A stretch of 64,000 nt of DNA from Polynucleobacter duraquae (GTDB taxonomy: Bacteria; Pseudomonadota; Gammaproteobacteria; Burkholderiales; Burkholderiaceae). The notes under the pieces were generated by a model that was not told the origin of the DNA, ran no database searches, and worked only from the letters and a program-made list of their open reading frames with translations. Location: NCBI RefSeq assembly GCF_000973625.1, contig NZ_CP007501.1, forward strand, positions 868,001-932,000. The letters are read 5' to 3'. Numbering within the stretch: the stretch's first letter is position 1; each line of letters opens with the position of its first letter. The translations under genes and the position numbers were made by a program. Shown in pieces: positions 48,542 through 54,748 of this stretch.

Positions 48542-49387
48542 CTAGAACTCAGGCTCAACGTATTCCTCAATGTAGGCCTGAACATCGTCATGCCAATTCC
48601 CGAGGAGTTCCTTCGGAAATCTTGAGGAATAAAGCTCAAGCGCCCTAGCGAAGATTGCTGGCTGTCTTGAGGCTTTCGTTCCATATGCCTTAGCTAATCT
48701 ATCAGACCATATTCTGGCTTGTTTTTCTTCCCATGTGTCATCTCTGACAATCTCTTTAGCTCCAAAGTTCCTAGCATCCTTCCAGCTCAAATCTAAGGCC
48801 ACCTCAAGGAAATCCTCAGGGTGCTTCTCCTTGATGAGGGTTAAAACTTCTCGCATCCTCGCTATGGTTGATGTGCCCACCTTACATATACTTTGTATCT
48901 GTGGCTTGGTGTAGTTACTGGTAACAGTCAGTCTCCATGCTCCAGTCGCCTTATCGTCTTTAGTCATCGGTAGCTTGTCTTTGGTGTTGAGCTTAAGGCT
49001 CTCCGCAATAGCTGCTTGAAGGTTTCCCTTAAAGACAGCTACAGGAATCATAGGGTTATGAAGCAACCTTTTCTTATTCATACGTCTATAAGCCATTAGC
49101 CTATGAGCACCATCAATCACAGTCCATTGTTTACCAGACCACCAGACCACTATAGGATCTAGGAGGTGACTATCCTCACCTTGAATGGCTTCCATCAAAC
49201 CTTGAGTGTGATCCTCAGAGGTTGCCATAGTTCCATCCTGGAATTGCCTTGGTTGGAATACAGAGTGAGCCATGTGAATGGCTTCCAAGTGGATAGACTG
49301 CGGATCTTCTTCCGGTGGCTTGCTGTTTAATTCAAATTCTTTAATGAGTAGTTTGCGACCTTGCTCATAGGTCCTAGTTTCAGACAC
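48542..49387 (-). CDS. ParB-like partition/nuclease domain protein
   Basis: 281 residues. The ParB N-terminal core is at about residues 70-115: LLDPIVVWWSGKQWTVIDGAHRLMAYRRM, with the DGAHR box. A helix-turn-helix region follows (TKPQIQSICKVGTSTIARMREVL), then a charged C-terminal part. Such proteins bind DNA with nucleotide-dependent clamps or regulate transcription. No ParA gene is seen, so it may be a stand-alone regulator or maintenance protein of the island. It heads for the czc operon tail to tail. Confidence 0.75.
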   Translation of the reverse strand: MSETRTYEQGRKLLIKEFELNSKPPEEDPQSIHLEAIHMAHSVFQPRQFQDGTMATSEDHTQGLMEAIQGEDSHLLDPIVVWWSGKQWTVIDGAHRLMAYRRMNKKRLLHNPMIPVAVFKGNLQAAIAESLKLNTKDKLPMTKDDKATGAWRLTVTSNYTKPQIQSICKVGTSTIARMREVLTLIKEKHPEDFLEVALDLSWKDARNFGAKEIVRDDTWEEKQARIWSDRLAKAYGTKASRQPAIFARALELYSSRFPKELLGNWHDDVQAYIEEYVEPEF

Positions 49388-49427
49388 GAGATTGTTTCCT
49401 TATTTTAGAGTTTTACTACTGTGGGTA

Positions 49428-49700
49428 TTACTTGGTTCCTAGCTTGGCTAGGTGTTCCATGTGTAGATTCTGAGAGTGAATCCACTCAGTCTTATTGAGT
49501 TCTTTGGCTTGGTTTACTGCACTGGCATAAAACTGAATCGCAGCTCTAGTAACTAAAGTCCTAGAGGGGACACGCTTATTCTTCAAGATAAACACAGGGT
49601 CTTCTTGAAGTTTCTTAAGATCATTGAAGGTCTTTTGGTCTAGCCCTAACGAGAAAGCGTTGTTACATTGCGAGGCAATAGCTCGCCTTGGTTTATCCAT
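49428..49700 (-). CDS. Small DNA-binding-like protein upstream of the ParB-like gene
   Basis: About 90 residues, starting at ATG 49700 with a strong ribosome site GGAGG, which decides against a longer reading from 49808. The product MDKPRRAIASQCNNAFSLGLD...FNDLKKLQEDP has a strand-helix-helix-like character that could be a ribbon-helix-helix fold. It is followed 40 bases on by the ParB-like gene and preceded by five 35-base repeats, so self-regulation through them is plausible. No family certainty. Confidence 0.5.
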   Translation of the reverse strand: MDKPRRAIASQCNNAFSLGLDQKTFNDLKKLQEDPVFILKNKRVPSRTLVTRAAIQFYASAVNQAKELNKTEWIHSQNLHMEHLAKLGTK

Positions 49701-49826
49701 GGGATAACCTCCGAGTAAGTTGGGAAAAAGATAGATAGGAAGGAACGGACGTTCAAACCTTTTGGGTTGTTTTTTTAGGGTGGGGGAGCGGTAACCCAAG
49801 AAAAACACCCCGTGAAGATGGTTTGC

Positions 49827-49985
49827 TCCACCAAGTGGGCAATAGTCAAATTAGGTGTGCCCCTCTAAATGGGCAACCTTCAAAATATTGGCTTACTCAT
49901 CCAATTGTGCAATAGTCAAAAAATCGGCTTATTCCACCAATTGTGCAACTGTTAAATAACGAGCTCCTCTACCAATTGTGTAATA
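49827..49985. repeat. Five degenerate 35-base direct repeats (iteron-like)
   Basis: Five units containing a core like CCACCAATTGTGCAATAGTCAAA, with the central GTGCAA-type word at 49837, 49871, 49907, 49943 and 49978 (spacings 34, 36, 36, 35). Units 3 and 4 are closest to each other. They lie upstream of the small - strand gene at 49700 and downstream of the resolvase gene. Spacing near three helical turns suggests protein-binding iterons, operators or a partition site rather than CRISPR. Confidence 0.7.
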
Positions 49986-49996
49986 GTTAGCTAACC

Positions 49997-50590
49997 TTAG
50001 GAAAGTGTTGCACACCTTTTGACACTAGCTGCACTGATTCCAAAGTGTTTAGCCGTATCGGCAATGGAAGCCTTATTGGTTCTTCGCCACTTGATTACAT
50101 CGCCACAGTCGATCTTCTTGGGCCTACCTAGGGATAGTTTGCCGTTGTGGGTCTTTCCGGTGGCCCTGAAGGTACTCTTAGCTAAATCTCTTCCAGCCCC
50201 AGTTCTTTCGTTGATCTTGGTTCGCTCTAGTTGGGCGATGTGAGCTAGCACCCCAGTAACGATTGCTCCTACCTCACCATTAAGTTCACCGAGTCCCACT
50301 ACATGAACATTGATTCCAGCTTGGAGAAGATCCCTAATGGTCGTCTGAATGTCTATAGCATCCCTACCAATACGATCAATGGAGTAGAGGTAGAGCGTAT
50401 CTCCTTTGCTAAGGCAATGCTCCACCATGGTTTTAAAGCCTTCTCGCTTCATAGCTTCAGTAGCTCCTGATACCTTGTCTAAATACTCCTTATTAAACTC
50501 AGTCAAGCCAATAGCTTTAAGTAGCGCATCTCTCTGGGACTCTATAGATTGATCTGTAGTGCTGACTCTGAAATAAGCTACTTTTTTCAT
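49997..50590 (-). CDS. Serine recombinase (resolvase/invertase family)
   Basis: 197 residues from ATG 50590 (ribosome site AGGAG). Catalytic serine in AYFRVSTTDQ (S10), with ALLKAIGLTEFNKEY and RIGRDAIDIQTT in the catalytic domain, and a C-terminal helix-turn-helix (ISAASVKRCAT, IADTAKHFGI). This is the size of a Tn3-type resolvase or DNA invertase. It may resolve dimers of the excised element or act in maintenance. Upstream lie three TGAGCTAG words resembling a res site. Confidence 0.85.
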   Translation of the reverse strand: MKKVAYFRVSTTDQSIESQRDALLKAIGLTEFNKEYLDKVSGATEAMKREGFKTMVEHCLSKGDTLYLYSIDRIGRDAIDIQTTIRDLLQAGINVHVVGLGELNGEVGAIVTGVLAHIAQLERTKINERTGAGRDLAKSTFRATGKTHNGKLSLGRPKKIDCGDVIKWRRTNKASIADTAKHFGISAASVKRCATLS

Positions 50591-50607
50591 GACTACTCCT
50601 AGTTGGT

Positions 50608-50710
50608 TCATAAGATAGTAAAAATTATGAGCTAGGATAATAAGTCCGTCAAGGCTATGTAATGAGCTAGATATTAGGTAGGCTCATAAGCTACACCTTT
50701 TGAGCTAGCC
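50608..50710. promoter_or_regulatory. Possible res site: three TGAGCTAG direct repeats upstream of the resolvase
   Basis: TGAGCTAG at 50628, 50663 and 50701, the first and last paired with inverted TCATAAG words (50608-50615 and 50685-50690). Resolvase binding sites usually comprise three such imperfect palindromes next to the resolvase gene. Spacing and orientation fit loosely. Confidence 0.45.
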
Positions 50711-50845
50711 ACAGAGACCACATGGTTAGGGAAAAGGATATCTATAGCTTGGTGCGTGGGGGGGTGTTGCGAAACGGATAAGAGTTCAGATACCTTTTCA
50801 GATTTTTTCTCTAAATTATTTCCACCCCCTAGTTAAACTTAAAGA

Positions 50846-51136
50846 ATGACCAAGAAGACCCCAGACTCCAATGCTGAATTCTCAGGGAAGGTCTATGGGC
50901 AAACCTTTAAACAGTTTCAGCTAGAGAAACTTAAGAAAGACGGGCAAGTCTTCCCAGCGTCAATGCTAGAAGTACGTAAGCGTGAGGAAGAGGAGCAAGC
51001 GATAGAGTTCGCTAGGTCTGTAGAAGATGAGGAGAATCTGAGGAGGGTGAGACCATCAAGGCCAGTAGCCCCAGTTGGTAAGAGCTTGTCTGACACTCAG
51101 GATATCTACACCCGAGTGCCTATTGATGAGGAGTAA
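50846..51136 (+). CDS. 96-residue hypothetical protein of the island
   Basis: Highly charged soluble protein (MTKKTPDSNAEFSGKVYG; EEEEQAIEFARSVEDEENLRRVRP). Likely helical, with an acidic central part. No family recognised. It lies alone on the + strand between - strand island genes, and its stop abuts the convergent secreted-repeat gene. Confidence 0.5.
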   Translation: MTKKTPDSNAEFSGKVYGQTFKQFQLEKLKKDGQVFPASMLEVRKREEEEQAIEFARSVEDEENLRRVRPSRPVAPVGKSLSDTQDIYTRVPIDEE

Positions 51137-51436
51137 CTATCTGCCGTTTGGTTGGTAGTAGGGGTTAGTAGGAGCGTATTGCTGAGACCCGTCTGATCCT
51201 TGTTGATACTGAGTTGTTCCGGTGCCAATAGTCTTGTTTCTAATATCTCCATAGAAGGAGATATCACCGATTCTCTTTTCTGTTCCGACTACAGTATTCG
51301 TTATGTCTCTGTAGTAGGTCGTGTCTCCCACAGTTTTAGCTGATCCCACCACATGACCATGGATATCCCTGTAATAGGTAGTTTGTGCAAGTGCTGGGGT
51401 GGAGATGATTGCTAGGGTGATGAGGAACTTTTTCAT
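51137..51436 (-). CDS. Secreted protein with three tandem 20-residue repeats
   Basis: 99 residues. Signal peptide MKKFLITLAIISTPALAQ, then three imperfect repeats of about 20 residues: TTYYRDIHGHVVGSAKTVGD, TTYYRDITNTVVGTEKRIGD and ISFYGDIRNKTIGTGTTQ. A QQ/P/N-rich tail follows. The YYRDIxGxVVG pattern suggests a short beta-repeat. The start overlaps the end of the integrase gene (ATGA), implying coupled translation. Function unknown. Confidence 0.65.
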   Translation of the reverse strand: MKKFLITLAIISTPALAQTTYYRDIHGHVVGSAKTVGDTTYYRDITNTVVGTEKRIGDISFYGDIRNKTIGTGTTQYQQGSDGSQQYAPTNPYYQPNGR

Positions 51437-52629
51437 ATCTTTTTATTCCCATTGATGACCTTAAGAAACTTCTTGGCTGCCTTTGCGTTCCAAGGTCTAA
51501 GAGTGTCCATCTCAGCCTTAGAGTAGGTGTCAAAGGTAATCTTTCCGGTGGTATGTCTCATTAGTCGCATGATGTTCAATGGCTCACACCCAATAGCTTC
51601 AAGCTCCTGAGCGTATCTCTTACGTAGAGCGTGGGTCGAGCCGTACTTCAGATCACTTGCTAGGCCATTGAAGTTCCTCTGAACTCTTCTGAAGAGCCCC
51701 TTGTTCTCGAATGGAATTCGTTTCAGTAAGGTGTTTACCTCAGGGATCACAGGGAGGTAGGCTGACGAAGCCCCGTTCTTAGTGCCTCTGACGAATACTG
51801 AGCCAGCATCTTTAGGCTCTATCTTGAATACTTCACTTATGCGAAGGCCAAGGAGGAGGGCTACTGTTACGCAATCCCTTGTATCGGGGAATAGGTCGGG
51901 GTGATTAAAGAGGGCTTTAAGTTCCTCATCGGTGTGGGCTATAGCTCCACTACCTGATTTGCCTCTAGCTCCAGCACCCTCAGCGTAGTTCCTATCAACG
52001 ATTCCAGACCTAATTCCCGACTTAAATAGTAGTGATATCTGAGAGAGTTTATTGTTTGCGGTCTTGGCTGAAAGCTTCCCATCGGTGGTCATATGATCCA
52101 CCCAAGAGGCTAAATGCTTTGTTTTTACTGTATCAATGAAGACCAAGCCACTATGTAATGAGAACTCCCTTACGGCTTCTTTTAGTCTTCCCTCAGCGTT
52201 CTTTTGGTCAGACTTTTTGGGGTACTTTTTCTCTGCAATCCATCGCTTAATTTGTTGTTCTGCAAGTGTGTGAAGGGAGACTCTTCCGTCTAGTTCTCCA
52301 AGCAATCTTTGAGAGGTGATCTTGTCTAATTTCTCTGAGAGGTTCTTTGCAATCTCCCAAGCTCTCTCATCCGTCTCATCATCTTTAGTGTGGTGTTTGA
52401 TATCAAGAATCAAACTAGCAACGTAGTCCCGTGAGTTGAACTTCTCGAACTCTTTAAAGATCTCGTTTACTACTTCGTGAAGTCTTCTCTTGGCTACTTG
52501 AAGATCTTTCGTCTTCAATGAGCGAACAATCATCTCCTTGCGAACATAGGGCGCGAGTTTCGTAGGTACACGAACACGGGCGTAAAATGTCCCATCGGGT
52601 CTAGGTTGGAATAGATAGTTGGGTTTCAT
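51433..52629 (-). CDS. int: Tyrosine site-specific integrase
   Basis: About 398 residues from ATG 52629. N-terminal arm-binding region (FQPRPDGTFYARVRVP), core-binding SAM-like domain, then the catalytic domain with the first arginine in LLLGLRISEVFKI, the HxxR box THALRKRY, a second histidine in MRHTTGKITFDTYS, and the nucleophile tyrosine in that stretch. It is oriented reading away from attR, whose 26-base core lies 86 bases beyond its start. It would carry out integration into tRNA-Pro. A GTG at 52641 is an alternative start. Confidence 0.93.
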   Translation of the reverse strand: MKPNYLFQPRPDGTFYARVRVPTKLAPYVRKEMIVRSLKTKDLQVAKRRLHEVVNEIFKEFEKFNSRDYVASLILDIKHHTKDDETDERAWEIAKNLSEKLDKITSQRLLGELDGRVSLHTLAEQQIKRWIAEKKYPKKSDQKNAEGRLKEAVREFSLHSGLVFIDTVKTKHLASWVDHMTTDGKLSAKTANNKLSQISLLFKSGIRSGIVDRNYAEGAGARGKSGSGAIAHTDEELKALFNHPDLFPDTRDCVTVALLLGLRISEVFKIEPKDAGSVFVRGTKNGASSAYLPVIPEVNTLLKRIPFENKGLFRRVQRNFNGLASDLKYGSTHALRKRYAQELEAIGCEPLNIMRLMRHTTGKITFDTYSKAEMDTLRPWNAKAAKKFLKVINGNKKI

Positions 52630-52632
52630 GAC

Positions 52633-52662
52633 TGTTAACACAATTTAGATAAATGTTAACAC
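52633..52662. promoter_or_regulatory. Paired TGTTAACA motifs upstream of the integrase gene
   Basis: TGTTAACAC at 52633 and 52654, 21 bases apart, in the integrase promoter region and next to attR. They mirror the pair at 39967 and 39985 inside attL. Likely arm-type sites that also let integrase or a helper protein control int expression. Confidence 0.55.
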
Positions 52663-52714
52663 ACAAGAATTTTATAATCTATATGGAATAAGGCTTTGAG
52701 AGGGGTGGCATAAT

Positions 52715-52740
52715 GTTCAAATCCTCTCGCCCCGACCATT
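52715..52740 (+). repeat. attR (right direct repeat)
   Basis: Exact copy of the 26 bases at 39907-39932, i.e. the tRNA-Pro 3' end. It lies directly before chromosomal DNA; the thioesterase gene starts 21 bases on, as expected for the uninserted chromosome. Confidence 0.92.
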
Positions 52741-52760
52741 CAATTTCCCATTTACTTCCC

Positions 52761-53162
52761 ATGACATCAAACTCAAACAACACTACGTATTTTGGATTGA
52801 CCATCCCATTTTTAGCTCACCTGGGGGTTGTTCCTGAGTATGCCGAAGGCGGTAAATCCCGTATTAGCTTAGTCATCCAGCCAGAATTTGAGAATAGCTT
52901 TCAGATTGCTCATGGTGGTGTTGTGATGACCCTGTTGGATTTTGCAATGGGGGCGGCAGCTCGCAGCACTGTCAACCAGCAACTTGGCGCTATGACAATT
53001 GATATGAATGTCAGCTTCCTGCGTCCAAGCATTGGCAAGATTGTGGTGGAGGGTAGCGTTCTGAAGTTTGGCAAAACGATTCATTATTGCGAGGCCATAG
53101 TATTAAACGAGGCCGGTGAAGTAACTGCTAAATCTAGCGGTACATTTATGCTGAGAAGGTAA
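52761..53162 (+). CDS. PaaI-type hotdog-fold thioesterase
   Basis: 133 residues from ATG 52761 (a longer frame begins inside attR and is not used). The hotdog-fold motif is FQIAHGGVVMTLLDFAMGAAA, with DMNVSFLRPSIGKIVVEG. Such enzymes hydrolyse acyl- or aryl-CoA thioesters. It is the chromosomal gene next to tRNA-Pro in the uninserted state. Confidence 0.82.
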   Translation: MTSNSNNTTYFGLTIPFLAHLGVVPEYAEGGKSRISLVIQPEFENSFQIAHGGVVMTLLDFAMGAAARSTVNQQLGAMTIDMNVSFLRPSIGKIVVEGSVLKFGKTIHYCEAIVLNEAGEVTAKSSGTFMLRR

Positions 53163-53375
53163 TTTTTTGAATAATCATTATAAATATAATATTTATAATG
53201 ATATTCCAACATTAGTTGTATATATATTTACAACATTATTACTGAAATTACTAACCTATATAGGTTTTATGGTTTATTTACTTAAATCTTTCTGCCATTA
53301 ATTAAGCGTATAATGCTAATCTTAGAGATAACTATCTCTTGATTATCTCGTAATTAATATTCGGAGAATTACTTA
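53163..53375. promoter_or_regulatory. AT-rich promoter region of the H-NS-like gene
   Basis: 213 bases with very high AT content (long TATAAT-like runs near 53180-53270) and a GGAG-type ribosome site before the start at 53376. No gene seen. AT-rich DNA upstream fits an H-NS-family gene, often self-regulated. Confidence 0.4.
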
Positions 53376-53660
53376 ATGTCATCTTATAAAGACCTTTTAG
53401 CTCAGCGCGAACAGTTAGATAAACAAATTAAAGAAGCAGTTTTACGTGAAAAGGCCGACGGCATTGCCAAAGCCAAGCTCATCATTGAACAATATGATTT
53501 AACAGCATCAGATTTATTTAGTCGTAAGGCTGGCGTCCGTAGTTCAGGTAGTAAGGTTGCCCCTAAGTATCGCAATCCCTCTAATGGCGATACTTGGACT
53601 GGCCGCGGCAAGGCGCCTAAATGGATTGAAGGCAGAGATCGTAGTAACTTCTTGATCTAA
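53376..53660 (+). CDS. H-NS family nucleoid protein
   Basis: 94 residues. N-terminal helical oligomerisation part (LLAQREQLDKQIKEAVLREK) and the C-terminal DNA-binding motif PKYRNPSNGDTWTGRGKAPKWI, the H-NS/BpH3 signature with the AT-hook-like loop. Typical of betaproteobacterial H-NS proteins, which silence AT-rich horizontally acquired DNA. Terminator follows. Confidence 0.9.
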   Translation: MSSYKDLLAQREQLDKQIKEAVLREKADGIAKAKLIIEQYDLTASDLFSRKAGVRSSGSKVAPKYRNPSNGDTWTGRGKAPKWIEGRDRSNFLI

Positions 53661-53689
53661 ATTATTGATTTAAATAGATTTATTATTAA

Positions 53690-53724
53690 AAAAGCCGCTC
53701 ATTGCAAGATTGAGCGGCTTTTGT
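53690..53724 (+). terminator. Rho-independent terminator after the H-NS-like gene
   Basis: Inverted repeat AAAAGCCGCTCA / TGAGCGGCTTTT with a 9-base loop and T-run on the + strand. Confidence 0.85.
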
Positions 53725-53808
53725 GTTTTATGAAGTAAGGTCTTAGCTTAGGCGCACTTTCTATTGAGCGCCTGAATAAATATAGGCTCTAAGAGTTCAT
53801 GGCGATTT

Positions 53809-54450
53809 TTATATCCCCATAGTATTTTCAAGCTCTGGGTTGGTAGCTGGATAGCCAATAATCAGTGGATTTTGATCAATTAGGCCATTTTCAAGCTCCT
53901 CCTGAAGAACTTCAGGGTAGCGCGACTTTACACCAACGGTATTTTCATCAGCTAGGCCTATAACCCCAGGATGAAGGCGAATAAATCCTTCATCTACCAA
54001 AATAGGAATACGCTGTGTGTCCTTGTTTTTGCTCAAATAATGGATGAGATGTACCTGCTCAACTGGTGGAATCAGGGCATCTAGAAATATGAGGTCGGGG
54101 GCGATTGAAACTGCCTTCATCAGACCCTCAAGGCTATCAACAGATACCTCCATATCTACCTTTAACTGCCAGCATTGAATAGATTCGATTAACTCGTGGC
54201 TATTTTCGACTCTTCTGAATATCCCCATGGCAATACAGTTTTGGGTAGTTTTCTGCCGCATCGCCCTTTTGCGACGCGCTAGCTGTTGGTCTAAGGAGCT
54301 TGCCAAGATACGCCTATGACCTCCACGCGTCTTCCAGGCGATTAATTCACCTAATTCAACCATTTTCTGGACGGTGCCAAGTGATACCTGCAGCACTTTT
54401 GCGCTTTGACGGGTGCTTAGATATTCCAATTCTGGGGTAATCGCTTTCAT
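53809..54450 (-). CDS. Regulator with excisionase-type HTH and receiver-like domain
   Basis: 213 residues. The N-terminal MerR/excisionase-like HTH (YLSTRQSAKVLQVSLGTVQKMVELGELIAWKTRGGHRRI) is followed by about 140 residues with a response-regulator-like fold (IAPDLIFLDALIPP around the usual phosphoacceptor position, PILVDEG). The strand D53-like and lysine positions of true receivers are not all visible, so phosphorylation is uncertain. It diverges from the sucA operon and may regulate it. Confidence 0.7.
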   Translation of the reverse strand: MKAITPELEYLSTRQSAKVLQVSLGTVQKMVELGELIAWKTRGGHRRILASSLDQQLARRKRAMRQKTTQNCIAMGIFRRVENSHELIESIQCWQLKVDMEVSVDSLEGLMKAVSIAPDLIFLDALIPPVEQVHLIHYLSKNKDTQRIPILVDEGFIRLHPGVIGLADENTVGVKSRYPEVLQEELENGLIDQNPLIIGYPATNPELENTMGI

Positions 54451-54748
54451 ATTTCCCTAATCTCATTAATTTATTTGGAGATTTAGAGAATACGAATCAA
54501 GTCTGAGGGAATCTGTCGGGCATGGTTTAAATCAGAGTAGGAAAATTCTTATTCAAGTCCTAAAAGGGGGTAGCAGCTCTAAAAGTCCTCAAATCAGGGA
54601 AAGCCCTTTATGAATCAATGGGTAGTCGTGTTAAATTAGTATGGTTGTAAGAGTATTCGCACAGATCAGTTCGTAAAGCGGTTTAGCCGCAGAGCGAATG
54701 GTTTTAACCACAGTTTTTATTCGGGAAACCCGATGAAAGGTGAGCATC
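54451..54748. promoter_or_regulatory. Divergent region upstream of sucA
   Basis: 298 bases between the regulator gene (-) and sucA (+). Contains a small stem GCGG-TTTAG-CCGC near 54680 and the sucA ribosome site GAAAGGTGA. No convincing coding sequence or sigma-70 pair noted. Confidence 0.4.

Noticed and set aside
49827..49985. CRISPR array
   Set aside because: The repeats are degenerate, with no constant unique spacers and no cas genes nearby.
39933..52714. Prophage
   Set aside because: An integrase and att sites are present but no capsid, terminase, tail or lysis genes.
52713..52760. Thioesterase start within attR
   Set aside because: The frame opens inside the att repeat by chance; an ATG at 52761 gives the normal hotdog N-terminus.
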